From Zoogloea oleivorans (GTDB lineage Bacteria; Pseudomonadota; Gammaproteobacteria; Burkholderiales; Rhodocyclaceae), in contig JAOAUC010000061.1 in assembly GCA_030157785.1 (NCBI GenBank), positions 1-64,000 on the forward strand: a stretch of DNA of 64,000 nucleotides, given 5' to 3'. Shown in pieces: positions 37,522 through 46,191 of this stretch (within the stretch, counting starts at the first letter, position 1; each line of letters begins with the position of its first letter). Made by a program: the position numbers and the translations under genes. The notes below the pieces were generated by a model. That model ran no database searches and had not been told where the DNA came from. It saw nothing but the letters and a program-made list of their open reading frames with translations.

Positions 37522-39609
37522 ATGTTTCTAGGGAAAGTCGACAGACTGGTCAAGGTTGTCACGTCGCTGGGCGAGGCGCTTCTTTTCAACCGGCTCGAAG
37601 GCAGCGACGGCCTGTCCCGCAATAGTGAATATCGTGTCACGGTGCTGTCCCGGCGCGGGGATATCCAGGCCGACGAGCTGCTCGGCCGAAGCGTGTCCAC
37701 CGTCGTCAGAACACCGTGGGGTTCCGACCGCGAGTTCAACGGTCTGGCGGTCGGCTTTTATCAGGTAGGCCAGCAGGGCCGTTATCACCAGTACCTGATC
37801 GTCGTCCGCCCCTGGACCTGGCTGCTCACCCGCACCAGCGACTGCAAGATTTTCCAGGAAAAGACCGTCCGCGACATCATCAGCGCGGTGTTGGCCGACC
37901 ATCCCTATGCCGACTTCGAGTTTCAGCTGACCGGCAGTTACAGCCCATGGACTTACTGCGTCCAGTATCGCGAGACCGATTTCAACTTCCTGGCCCGGCT
38001 GATGGAACAGGAGGGCATGCACTTCTTCTTTCGCCACAAGGGCGGCAAGCACACCCTCGTGATCGCCGACGGCGCCCAGGCCCACGAGGCAGCCGATTTC
38101 TATGACACGCTGCCCTACGTCGAGCCCGAGGCCGCCCGCGCGCGGCAGGAAGAGGGCGTGCGCGAGTGGTCCCACGGCAGCGAGATCCAGCCCACCCGTT
38201 TCATCCAGCGTGATTTCAACTTTGAAAAACCCCGTGCCGACATGCAGGCCGACGCCCATCCGGCCCGGCCGCTGAAGCACGACTACGCTGCCACCTTCGA
38301 GGTCTTCGACTATCCCGGCGAGTATGCAGACCGCAGCGATGGCCAGCGCCTTGCCACCGTGCGCATGGAAGAGATGCGCCACCAGTTCGACCTTTTCAAC
38401 GGTGAGAGCAACGCCGCCGGGCTGACCACTGGCGGCCTGTTCAGGCTTTCGGAGCATCCGCGGAATGACCAGAACCAGGAATACCTGATCGTCAGTGCCG
38501 ACTACCATGTCGAAGAAAGTCCGCCCGAATCCGAAATCGCCCGGACCGAACTGTTCAGCCTCCGCTTCCGGGCCATTCCGTCGGCGCAAAGCTTCCAGCC
38601 GCCGCGGCTGACTCCCAAGCCCATTGTGCAGGGCCCGCAAACCGCCATCGTCGTCGGCAAGGCCGGCGAGGAGATCCACACCGACAAGTACGGCCGCGTA
38701 AAGGTGCAGTTTCACTGGGATCGCTACGGCGAGAAGGACGAAAACAGCTCGTGCTGGATCCGTGTCTCCCACCCGTGGGCAGGCCAGAACTGGGGCATGA
38801 TCGCCATCCCGCGGATCGGTCAGGAAGTCATCGTCGAATTTCTCGAAGGCGACCCCGACCGCCCGATCATCACCGGGCGCGTCTACAACGCCGACCAGAT
38901 GCCGCCCTACGCACTGCCCGCCAACATGACCCAGACGGGCATCAAGACCCGTTCCAGCAAGGGTGGCGGGGTGGCCAACTTCAACGAGATCCGCTTCGAG
39001 GACAAGAAGGGCAGCGAACAGCTTTACATCCACGCCGAAAAGAATCAGGACGGTGTTGTCGAGAACGATGAAACCCTCTCAGTTGGCCACGACCGCAAGA
39101 AGAGCGTCGGCAACAACGAGAACGTCAGTGTCGGCAAGGACCGCACCGAGTCGGTCGGCCAGAACGAGAACATCAGCATCGCCGCCAACCGCAGCCTCAG
39201 TGTGGGGGCCAATTCCGCCACCAGTATCGGTGCGAACCACAGCCTGTCGGTTGGCGCCAACGAGAGTCACGAGGTGGGCGGTAACCGGAGCCGCGCGGTG
39301 GCCAAGGACGAAACCGTCGACATCGGTGATCACCTCAGTGAAACCGTGGGCAAGAACGTGACGGTTTCCATCGGCGAGAACCAGTCCCTCACGGTCGGCA
39401 AGGATTCCAAGAGCCAGGTCGGCAAGAAATATTACCTCGAAGCCGGCGACGAACTCACCCTGAAAACCGGCGACGCCTCCATCACGATGAAGAAGGACGG
39501 CACCATCACGATCAAGGGCAAGGACATCACCATTCAGGGCAGCGGCAAGATCGGCATCAAGGCCTCGTCCGACGTGGTCATCAAGGGCTCGAAGATCGCC
39601 AACAACTGA
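37522..39609 (+). CDS. vgrG: T6SS spike protein VgrG
   Basis: 695 aa. The N-terminal gp27-like part (ETDFNFLARLMEQEGMHFFFRH) and the gp5 OB domain (GEEIHTDKYGRVKVQFHWDR, GQEVIVEFLEGDPDRPIITGRVYN) are standard. Residues ~500-620 are tandem VGxNxS-type beta-prism repeats, ending in LTLKTGDASITMKKDGTITI. No C-terminal catalytic extension is present, so effectors must be carried by partners, which are encoded downstream. It is separated from the TPR-methyltransferase gene by 91 bp. Confidence 0.97.
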   Translation: MFLGKVDRLVKVVTSLGEALLFNRLEGSDGLSRNSEYRVTVLSRRGDIQADELLGRSVSTVVRTPWGSDREFNGLAVGFYQVGQQGRYHQYLIVVRPWTWLLTRTSDCKIFQEKTVRDIISAVLADHPYADFEFQLTGSYSPWTYCVQYRETDFNFLARLMEQEGMHFFFRHKGGKHTLVIADGAQAHEAADFYDTLPYVEPEAARARQEEGVREWSHGSEIQPTRFIQRDFNFEKPRADMQADAHPARPLKHDYAATFEVFDYPGEYADRSDGQRLATVRMEEMRHQFDLFNGESNAAGLTTGGLFRLSEHPRNDQNQEYLIVSADYHVEESPPESEIARTELFSLRFRAIPSAQSFQPPRLTPKPIVQGPQTAIVVGKAGEEIHTDKYGRVKVQFHWDRYGEKDENSSCWIRVSHPWAGQNWGMIAIPRIGQEVIVEFLEGDPDRPIITGRVYNADQMPPYALPANMTQTGIKTRSSKGGGVANFNEIRFEDKKGSEQLYIHAEKNQDGVVENDETLSVGHDRKKSVGNNENVSVGKDRTESVGQNENISIAANRSLSVGANSATSIGANHSLSVGANESHEVGGNRSRAVAKDETVDIGDHLSETVGKNVTVSIGENQSLTVGKDSKSQVGKKYYLEAGDELTLKTGDASITMKKDGTITIKGKDITIQGSGKIGIKASSDVVIKGSKIANN

Positions 39610-39613
39610 TTCC

Positions 39614-40630
39614 ATGCTCCAGGTCGACAACCGCACCCCCTACCCGGCGACGCTGGCGATTTTCCCGTCGCCGCAAGGCGTTGAGTGCGCCTATGCGGCG
39701 GTCAAGGTCACCTACGATCTATCCTCTGGCCGGCCGGAGGTTTCCACCCGCCAGGCCGGCTTTCTGGCGCAGGACGTGTATTGGGGCGACCCTGCAACGA
39801 CATCCTTGCGTGCTGCCGCCGACCTCACGCTGCTCAAGCCCTCCACCGATATCATGGTGATCGGCAGGGCCGTCGCGCCCCAAGGGCCGGTGGATGCCAT
39901 GGACGTGACCGTGTCTGTCGGAGAAGTACACCGGCGGCTGCTGGTCTTCGGCGAGCGCAGCTGGGAGCGGGCAGGGGACACCTGGCGGCCCGGCGCGCCC
40001 AGACCCTTCGAGCGTCTTCCGTTGCGCTGGGAGTTGGCCTTTGGCGGAATGTCCCGACCGCACCCGGATCACCCTCCCGAAAACGAGCCCCGCAACCCGG
40101 TCGGACGCGGCTTTGTGGCCAGCTGGGACACCCGGCCCGAAGGCCTGCCGCTGCCCTGCATCGAAGACCCTGGCATGCGCATCGGCAGCCCCCACGATCG
40201 CCCCGAGCCGGCAGGGCTGGCGCCGGTTACCCCGGTCTGGTTCAACCGCGCCCGCCACGCCGGCACCTACGATACGGCCTGGCAAAAGCAACGCGCCCCG
40301 CATCTGCCCCTCGATTTCAATCCGCTCTTCTTCCACACGGCTCCGCCGGCCCTGATCGCCCCCCACCGCCTCGAAGGCGGCGAGGCCGTGGTGCTCGCGG
40401 GCCTCACTGGCGGCGGCGAACTGCGTTTCGATCTGCCCCGCCCCGACCTGGAACTGGCCTTCGATTTCGCCGGCAGCGACATCCAGGCGCAGCCCCTGCT
40501 GGACACGATCCTGATCGAACCCGACATGGCCCGCCTGCAGATGGTGTGGCGGGCCGAACTGGTGGTGGACAAGCGTCTCCTCAAATTGCGCACCCTGCAC
40601 GTGGGCCAGGGCCGGGCGGTGTCCGCATGA
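39614..40630 (+). CDS. DUF2169 T6SS adaptor-type protein
   Basis: 338 aa, 4 bp after vgrG. The N-terminus (LQVDNRTPYPATLAIFPSPQGVECAYAAVKVTYDLSS) and the segments FERLPLRWELAFGG and NPVGRGF are typical of DUF2169 proteins, which occur next to vgrG and PAAR genes and act in loading effectors onto the spike in studied systems. The stop overlaps the next start as ATGA. Confidence 0.85.
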   Translation: MLQVDNRTPYPATLAIFPSPQGVECAYAAVKVTYDLSSGRPEVSTRQAGFLAQDVYWGDPATTSLRAAADLTLLKPSTDIMVIGRAVAPQGPVDAMDVTVSVGEVHRRLLVFGERSWERAGDTWRPGAPRPFERLPLRWELAFGGMSRPHPDHPPENEPRNPVGRGFVASWDTRPEGLPLPCIEDPGMRIGSPHDRPEPAGLAPVTPVWFNRARHAGTYDTAWQKQRAPHLPLDFNPLFFHTAPPALIAPHRLEGGEAVVLAGLTGGGELRFDLPRPDLELAFDFAGSDIQAQPLLDTILIEPDMARLQMVWRAELVVDKRLLKLRTLHVGQGRAVSA

Positions 40631-41682
40631 ATGTCGTCATCGCCGCCGCCGGGCTGGTCAGCGCCGCTGGCCTCAGCCTTGCCGAAAACGCCGCCACCGC
40701 CCGGGCGCGGCTGGCGTGCTTTCGCGAGATTGCCTGGCTGGACCGGCGCTTCGAGCCCTTCATCGTGGCCGGTGTGCCGGACGACGGCTTGCCGCCGCTG
40801 TCCGAAGCGCTTGCCGCCGCACATCTGCAGTCGCGGGAGGCGCGCACGCTGCGTCTCGCCCATGCGGCCCTCGCCGATCTGTTCGCCGGGTTGCCGCCTG
40901 ATCTCCCGGCGGTTCCGCTGCTCCTTGGCCTCAGCGAACACCACACCACCCAGACCGTCGATCCCGGCCGCTTTCTCCGCAATCTTGCGCTGCAGGCGGG
41001 TGCCTGTTTTGAGCACGCCGGCAGCATCGCCGCGCCGCGCGGCCGCGCTGCCGGCCTGATGGCCCTGGGCCGCGCCGCCAACTGCATCGCCGCCGGCCAG
41101 GCCGAGTTCATGCTGGTGGGCGGCGTAGACAGCCTGATCGACCTCTACGTGCTGGGTACCCTCGATCGCGCCGAGCGAATCCGCGGTGAAACCGTCAGCG
41201 ACGGCTTCACGCCCGGTGAAGGCGCCGCCTTCCTGCTGCTCGCCAGCGAGGCGGCGGCCAGTAAGCACGGCATCCGCCCGCTGGCCCGCGTTGCCGGTAG
41301 CGGCAACGGAACCGAAGCCGGCCATCTGTATTCCGACGCGCCCTATCTAGGCGACGGACTGGCCGCAGCTGTGGGGGCCGCGCTGGAGGCCGCGTCCCTC
41401 GGTGTTCCTGTCCAGACCACCTGCTGCAGCTTCAACGGCGAGCGCTATTGGGCGCGGGAGTTCGGCGTGACCCGAATCCGCAACGCGGAGCACTTTGCGC
41501 CGGACAATCGGATGGAACACCCGGCCGAATGCTTCGGCGATCTCGGCGCCGCCCATGGCGCCGCATTGGCCGCACTGGCTGCCCACGGCATCGCGAATGG
41601 ATATATGGGCGGCCCGGTTTTGGCCTATGCTTCATCCGACAAGGGCGACCGCGCAGCGCTCGTCCTCGAGCGGACTTCCTGA
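40627..41682 (+). CDS. Beta-ketoacyl-synthase-like protein without catalytic residues (T6SS-associated)
   Basis: 351 aa, overlapping the DUF2169 gene by 4 bp. It has a thiolase-fold layout: MNVVIAAAGLVSAAGLSL at the start, GQAEFMLVGGVDSLIDLY in the middle and SDGFTPGEGAAFLLLASE after it. At the position of the catalytic cysteine (17 residues before the GQAEF glycine, as in FabF ACTSG) the protein has Arg140 (GRAAG). The two active-site histidine positions are also lost (TCCSFNGE and FGDLGAAHG). It is unlikely to condense acyl groups and probably has a structural or binding role in effector loading. Location between DUF2169 and PAAR supports this. Confidence 0.75.
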   Translation: MNVVIAAAGLVSAAGLSLAENAATARARLACFREIAWLDRRFEPFIVAGVPDDGLPPLSEALAAAHLQSREARTLRLAHAALADLFAGLPPDLPAVPLLLGLSEHHTTQTVDPGRFLRNLALQAGACFEHAGSIAAPRGRAAGLMALGRAANCIAAGQAEFMLVGGVDSLIDLYVLGTLDRAERIRGETVSDGFTPGEGAAFLLLASEAAASKHGIRPLARVAGSGNGTEAGHLYSDAPYLGDGLAAAVGAALEAASLGVPVQTTCCSFNGERYWAREFGVTRIRNAEHFAPDNRMEHPAECFGDLGAAHGAALAALAAHGIANGYMGGPVLAYASSDKGDRAALVLERTS

Positions 41683-41695
41683 CTGGGGGCCACAC

Positions 41696-42076
41696 ATGGC
41701 ATGCACTGTCCATAACATTCCCGGCTTCGCCCACAAGAGCAGCGGCGGCATGAGCTTGGTATTTCCGGATGTCTGCAAAACGCCGGCCCCGCCCGCGCCG
41801 CCGATTCCCATCCCTTATCCCAACATCGGCAAATCTTCCGACACCACCGCGGGCACCACCACGGTCAAGGCCGACGGCAGCATGGTGATGGTCAAGGGCG
41901 CCAAGTACATGATGAGCAGTGGCGACGAGCCCGGTTCGATCGGCGGGGTCATCAGCGGCACCATCAAGCAGGAGTGCGAATTCCTGATGTATTCCTTCAA
42001 CGTGATGCTGGACGGCAAGAACGTCTGCCGCATGGGCGATCCGCTCTGGCACAACAAGAAGAACATTTGCGGGTGA
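41696..42076 (+). CDS. PAAR-like (DUF4150) spike-tip protein
   Basis: 126 aa from MACTVHNIPGF; the frame is open upstream but overlaps the preceding gene. The sequence TPAPPAPPIPIPYPNIG followed by the CRMGDPLWHNKKN end is typical of DUF4150 PAAR-like proteins that cap VgrG. It sits directly before the nuclease gene, so it probably delivers that effector. Confidence 0.85.
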   Translation: MACTVHNIPGFAHKSSGGMSLVFPDVCKTPAPPAPPIPIPYPNIGKSSDTTAGTTTVKADGSMVMVKGAKYMMSSGDEPGSIGGVISGTIKQECEFLMYSFNVMLDGKNVCRMGDPLWHNKKNICG

Positions 42077-42080
42077 GGGC

Positions 42081-43070
42081 ATGACACAACTCGGCGAACT
42101 GGTGGCGGTCGGGATGGTCCAGGCTGACGGTGGCGACGGCGACTGCCCCTTCCACGAGACGAAGCACACCTGCGACGGCGCCCGTAACGAACTCGACGGT
42201 GACGCTTCAGCCCTTGGCCAGAATCTGGACGCGGGCACCGCGGCAACCAGCACGGTGGTTCGCAGCGCAGCGCCGGACAAGGCTTACCAAAGTCCCCGCA
42301 AGGAGGCCGACCCGGACAACCTGGCTTACGAGAAACGGGAAGTCCAGCTCTTTGCCGGAGAGGAGTCGTGCTGGTATCCGGTGGGCTTTCAGGCCCATCA
42401 CCTTATTCCTGCCAAGGAGTCCCTGGCGCGTGCCGGCACCCTGCTGAAATACATCGACAAGTCGAAAGGCAAGCTCTGCTGCAATCTTGGCTACAACGTG
42501 AACGGCAACGAAAACGGCGCCTGGCTGCCGGGCAAGCATCCGGTGGACGGTAACGGGCTCAATCTGTGGGGATCTGCCTCCGGCAGCCTGCCCGACAAGG
42601 AAGACGTCGGGCGCAAAAAGGTGGTCAGGGGCAGTGGCGGCAACAAGTGGTCCTACACGCCGCTCGCCGGGCCGCGGGCCGGCAATCCTGGCGCCAATGC
42701 AGAACACAACCTCAAGTGGCAGTACGTGAAGGCCTCGATGAACTTCCTCGGCGCCCGCCAGTTCCACGACCGTCATCCCACCTACAGCAAGAATGTTAAG
42801 GAACACCTCGATACGGTCGGTGCGCTGCTCGAGCGTTTTTCAGGTACCCGCAAAAAGCCGGCGACCTGTCCGAAATGCAAGGAAGACGCCAAGAAAAAGC
42901 TGGTTCCGCCGGTCAAGCTGCTCGGCGTGCTGAACGCCTTGTCGGCGCGATACTTCGCTCATGTGGTCGGCAAGACCGAGGATGAAAAATTCTATACCTC
43001 GAGCTGGTGCGACCCCGCCCGCCGGCAAACGGCCGCCCTGAAGAAACCCAAAGCGCAGCGGGCGCGCTAG
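42081..43070 (+). CDS. Predicted AHH-family nuclease effector
   Basis: 329 aa, 4 bp after the PAAR-like gene. Residues 105-110 are AHHLIP, the signature of the AHH branch of HNH-type toxin nucleases. The family pattern continues: an asparagine-rich loop (GYNVNGNENGAWLP, 138-150) and a downstream HDRHPTYSKNV segment (229-239). It also has a CPKC motif (263-266) followed by basic residues, and a Cys/His-rich N-terminal patch (CPFHETKHTC, 22-31) that could bind metal. It most likely degrades nucleic acid in target cells. The lysine/arginine-rich tail is consistent with nucleic-acid binding. Confidence 0.8.
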   Translation: MTQLGELVAVGMVQADGGDGDCPFHETKHTCDGARNELDGDASALGQNLDAGTAATSTVVRSAAPDKAYQSPRKEADPDNLAYEKREVQLFAGEESCWYPVGFQAHHLIPAKESLARAGTLLKYIDKSKGKLCCNLGYNVNGNENGAWLPGKHPVDGNGLNLWGSASGSLPDKEDVGRKKVVRGSGGNKWSYTPLAGPRAGNPGANAEHNLKWQYVKASMNFLGARQFHDRHPTYSKNVKEHLDTVGALLERFSGTRKKPATCPKCKEDAKKKLVPPVKLLGVLNALSARYFAHVVGKTEDEKFYTSSWCDPARRQTAALKKPKAQRAR

Positions 43071-43098
43071 ACGCGAGCCCAACGCCTGGAGCCTCCTC

Positions 43099-43680
43099 AT
43101 GCTATATGCCCTGGACCTTCACGAACTGGTGGACGAGAACGACGAGCCCTACAGCTACTTCCAGTTCGATCCCGTCTCCCCCGAACTGCTCGAGTGGCCC
43201 TGGCTCAACGGGGAGAGCTTCGATGCGCCGCCGCCGGAGCCCCTCGCGCTGGTGTTCGATCCCGATGACGAGGATGCCGGCGGCCTTCCTGACTATCAGG
43301 CCGGCCCCATCCCCCTGGTCAGCGCCCGCCTGCGCCGGGTGCTCGAGAAGAGTGGTGTTGCCAACATCGACTATTTTGCGACGAAGATTGATGGCGGCGA
43401 GGTCTTCGCCGACTTCCCGCAGTATTACGCCATCAATGTGATCGGCAAGGTCAGCGCGCTGGCAGGCAACTCCATCATGACGCCCACTTTCGGCACGACC
43501 CAAATGGCGGCGACGATAGACCGGCTGGATCTTCCGGATGCGGTGGCCCGGGACGAAAAACTGTTCCGTCTGGCCGAGCACGTCATCACCCTCTTTGTTG
43601 ACGACACGGTGCGGCGGGCCTGTCTGGCCGCGGACATCGATACGCTTCGGTTCATCCCTGCCGATGAGTGGACTTCCTGA
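43099..43680 (+). CDS. Probable immunity protein for the AHH nuclease
   Basis: 193 aa, very acidic in its N-terminal half (LDLHELVDENDEPYSYFQFD, FDPDDEDAGGLPDYQAGP). No signal peptide, as expected for an inhibitor of a cytoplasmic nuclease. The organisation (LVSARLRRVLEKSGVANIDYF, YYAINVIGKVSAL, KLFRLAEHVITLFVDD) resembles the DUF1629/Imm11-type immunity families. It lies 28 bp after the nuclease gene. Family identity is moderate; the pairing is strong by position. Confidence 0.7.
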   Translation: MLYALDLHELVDENDEPYSYFQFDPVSPELLEWPWLNGESFDAPPPEPLALVFDPDDEDAGGLPDYQAGPIPLVSARLRRVLEKSGVANIDYFATKIDGGEVFADFPQYYAINVIGKVSALAGNSIMTPTFGTTQMAATIDRLDLPDAVARDEKLFRLAEHVITLFVDDTVRRACLAADIDTLRFIPADEWTS

Positions 43681-43704
43681 ACCCCTGAACCCAAGGTGAT
43701 CCCG

Positions 43705-44136
43705 ATGAGCGTGAAACGTCTTGCCCTGGTCGAAACATCCCCTGCGCCTGCGCTGGAGCAGGCCGCTGGCGGTCTGCAGAGAGGGGCGCTGCTGGCCATC
43801 GAAGATGGCGGCTGGCTGAGCGTGGCAGTGACTGGCCATGAACCCTGGCGCTGCCTGTGGCTCGAAGGCAAGCCCCTCCAGATCGGTGACCAGGTGCTGG
43901 TGCTGCCGCCCGGAGGTGGATGTCCCGGCGTCGTTGTGGGGCGCATTGCAGGCTATGTGGCGCCCGTTACCCCCGCCCGTCTCACCCTCGAAGCCACCGA
44001 AGTGCTCACCCTCAAGTGCGGCGACGCCACCCTCGACCTGCGGGCCGACGGCAAGGCGGTGCTCAAGGGCGAGGACGTGCTGATCCGCGCCAAGGGCTTG
44101 CAGCGCATCAAGGCCGGCAGCGTGTCCATCAACTAG
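43705..44136 (+). CDS. DUF6484-like protein resembling the VgrG tail
   Basis: 143 aa from ATG 43705 (AAGGTGA upstream); a GTG three codons earlier is possible. The N-terminal half is a small beta domain (IGDQVLVLPPGG, PGVVVGRIAGY). The C-terminal ~45 residues (LTLKCGDATLDLRADGKAV and onward) line up with the end of VgrG from this locus (LTLKTGDASITMKKDGTIT). It may be a spike extension or adaptor. Its place between two effector modules supports a T6SS role. Confidence 0.65.
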   Translation: MSVKRLALVETSPAPALEQAAGGLQRGALLAIEDGGWLSVAVTGHEPWRCLWLEGKPLQIGDQVLVLPPGGGCPGVVVGRIAGYVAPVTPARLTLEATEVLTLKCGDATLDLRADGKAVLKGEDVLIRAKGLQRIKAGSVSIN

Positions 44137-44142
44137 TCAGTC

Positions 44143-45357
44143 ATGGTCACCGTCACGCCCCTCGTGCGGCGCAGCAGTTTCATTGTCGAGCGGGTTCGGG
44201 TCCATGCCGAGGAGCTTGCGTATCTCTGGCAGCGACGGCGCGCCTCCCGGCGTTCGCCAGAACTTGCCCTGCACGATTTCACCTATCTCGCCGAGCGCAT
44301 CGAAGCCCACCTGCAGGGCATGCTGGTAGCCGGCGACAGCCTTGGGGCGATGTTTGGCGATGCCCTGCGTGGCGACGACCGGGATGAGATTTTTGCTGCG
44401 GCCTGGGCGCTTCTGCGCAGCACCCGGCCCGACAATGCGCGGCGGGTGCTGGAGGCCTTTGCCGCGGCGGCCGGCCCGGTGATCGACGGTTTTGCCGACG
44501 CGCTGGCCATGGCGCCCCTCACGCATACCGAAGCGACCCTGCGGGCCGCGCTGGTCCACGGCAGTCCGGCCCACGCGGCGGCGGCGGCGCTGGCGCTGGC
44601 CAGCCATCGGAGCCTGGAGCCCGCGTCCGCGCATTTCGGCCAGTTGCTTCGCCACGACGATCCTGCGGTGGCCACCGTCGCCTGGCGTGCGCAAGTCCTT
44701 CTTGAAAGCCCGCTCGCTGCTCCGAGTCCGCCTTTCGCGGAAGCCCTGCGTCGCCCGGTTGCCGCGCTGCGCAGCGCGGTGCTGGATGCGGCGGTCTGGC
44801 GAGGCGAAGCCTGGGTACCGGAAGCCGTCAGGCGCCTCGCCGCCGACGGGGATGCCAGTGCGCTCGGATGGTGCGCAGCGCTTTGCCCCGAGGATGAACA
44901 GGATGCCGTGCTCGATCTGCTCTCGGCGCAGCCCGTGCCGCAACGGGTGGCGCTGGCGGCACGCCTCGGTCGACCGAAAGCTCTGGCCGCCGTGCTGGCC
45001 TGGATGGCTGATCCCGACCCTATTTTGGCCGCTGCAGCGGGCCAGGCGTGGGAGCGCATGACCGGCCTCTCGGTGGAGGGCAAGCGGACCACCCTGCCGC
45101 CCGCGGCCGATGCCGATCCGATCGAGCAGGATTTCCCCGTCGAACTCTGGCTGCCCGATCTGCCCCGGGCCCGGGCGCAATGGGCCGAAAATGGCGAGCG
45201 TTGGTGCGCAGGGCAACGCTGGTGCCGTGGCTTCGACATCCACACTACGCTGACGAGCGAAGCCCGACGCTGGGTTGATCTGGAAGCCTTCTGGGATTTT
45301 GGCGCCCGCGCCGCCTTTGCCGGTACACGCGTTTTTCCGCCGCAACCGGTGGTTTGA
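44143..45357 (+). CDS. T6SS-associated HEAT-like repeat protein (TIGR02270 type)
   Basis: 404 aa, predicted alpha-helical and alanine-rich. Paired helices repeat through the middle (ALVHGSPAHAAAAALALASH, LLRHDDPAVATVAWRAQVLL, LRSAVLDAAVWRGEAWVPEAV), as in HEAT-repeat proteins annotated as TIGR02270 beside T6SS spike genes. The N-terminal LHDFTYLAERIEAHLQGMLVAG and the C-terminal WCRGFDIHTTLTSEARRW fit this family. Exact role unknown; probably an adaptor in effector recruitment. Confidence 0.75.
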   Translation: MVTVTPLVRRSSFIVERVRVHAEELAYLWQRRRASRRSPELALHDFTYLAERIEAHLQGMLVAGDSLGAMFGDALRGDDRDEIFAAAWALLRSTRPDNARRVLEAFAAAAGPVIDGFADALAMAPLTHTEATLRAALVHGSPAHAAAAALALASHRSLEPASAHFGQLLRHDDPAVATVAWRAQVLLESPLAAPSPPFAEALRRPVAALRSAVLDAAVWRGEAWVPEAVRRLAADGDASALGWCAALCPEDEQDAVLDLLSAQPVPQRVALAARLGRPKALAAVLAWMADPDPILAAAAGQAWERMTGLSVEGKRTTLPPAADADPIEQDFPVELWLPDLPRARAQWAENGERWCAGQRWCRGFDIHTTLTSEARRWVDLEAFWDFGARAAFAGTRVFPPQPVV

Positions 45358-45421
45358 GCCGCCGGGAGCACGGTGTGAGGCGTCGAAATTCGCGTCCGGG
45401 CTATTCGAACAGGTGAGCACA

Positions 45422-46189
45422 ATGAACAACTGGGAAATGTTCTTCTGGACCGACAGATCAAGCGATCCTCGCGACCCGCGCGCACCGGCCGGTGGCGGCG
45501 GGCTTGGTCAGTTTCGTATTCCCGGCAGCGTCGGGATCGACTCGCTGGATGGAAGCCCGTTTCTCCATCCTTTTGCGCCTGCCGCACGAATCAACGGTTG
45601 CATCCTCGGCGTTGTCACGCCGGTTGCGGCTGCCCGGGAGCCGACCTGGGAAGAGATTGTTGCGGATTTCGGGCTGTGGGAAGGGAGGATCTCGCACATG
45701 TATCTCGACACCGAAGGCTTCGTGACGGTGGGTATCGGCAACCTGATTGCCAGTGCCGAAGCGGCCAGGTTGCTGGCGTTCGTGGTGAGGGATACCGGCG
45801 CGGCCGCCACGGCTCAGGAGATTGAAGCCGACTTCAAGGCGGTCGCGAAGCAGACCAAGGGCGAACTCGCCGCGTCGTACAAGAAATTTACCAAGCTGGA
45901 TTTGCCGGACAGCGCGATCGACGCGTTGTTCAAGCTCAAGATCGATGGTTTCAAGAATGATCTGATGGCGAATTTCACGGGTTATCCGGAGTATCCGGTG
46001 GAGGTCAAGCGCGCCTTGCTGGACATGATCTATAACCTCGGCAAAGGCGGCTTGCTGAAATTCAAGAAGCTGAAGGCCGCGGTCGAGGCGCACGACTGGA
46101 AAGAGGCTGCGGCGCAGTGTCATCGCAACGGGCCTTCAAAAGCCCGGAACGACTGGACCCGGGATCTCTTCCTGAGAGCGGTGACTTGA
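45422..46189 (+). CDS. T4-lysozyme-like muramidase effector
   Basis: 255 aa from MNNWEMFFW. After a Gly/Pro-rich N-terminal region (1-70) comes a GH24-type lysozyme domain: LWEGRISHMYLDTEGFVTVG at 85-104. Glu87, Asp96 and Thr102 have the same spacing as the catalytic residues Glu11, Asp20 and Thr26 of T4 lysozyme. The C-terminal half has the expected core helix (VEVKRALLDMIYNLGKGGLLKFKKL). No signal peptide, as expected for a T6SS-delivered cell-wall hydrolase. A periplasmic protein gene follows by 2 bp. Confidence 0.85.
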   Translation: MNNWEMFFWTDRSSDPRDPRAPAGGGGLGQFRIPGSVGIDSLDGSPFLHPFAPAARINGCILGVVTPVAAAREPTWEEIVADFGLWEGRISHMYLDTEGFVTVGIGNLIASAEAARLLAFVVRDTGAAATAQEIEADFKAVAKQTKGELAASYKKFTKLDLPDSAIDALFKLKIDGFKNDLMANFTGYPEYPVEVKRALLDMIYNLGKGGLLKFKKLKAAVEAHDWKEAAAQCHRNGPSKARNDWTRDLFLRAVT

Positions 46190-46191
46190 TC

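Noticed and set aside
39079..39600. CRISPR-like periodic DNA
   Set aside because: The periodicity is codon-level repetition of the VGxNxS beta-prism in VgrG; there are no conserved repeats with unique spacers.
39000..39609. Possible effector extension at the VgrG C-terminus
   Set aside because: The repeats are ordinary gp5-like beta-prism units and the protein ends there; no catalytic domain follows.
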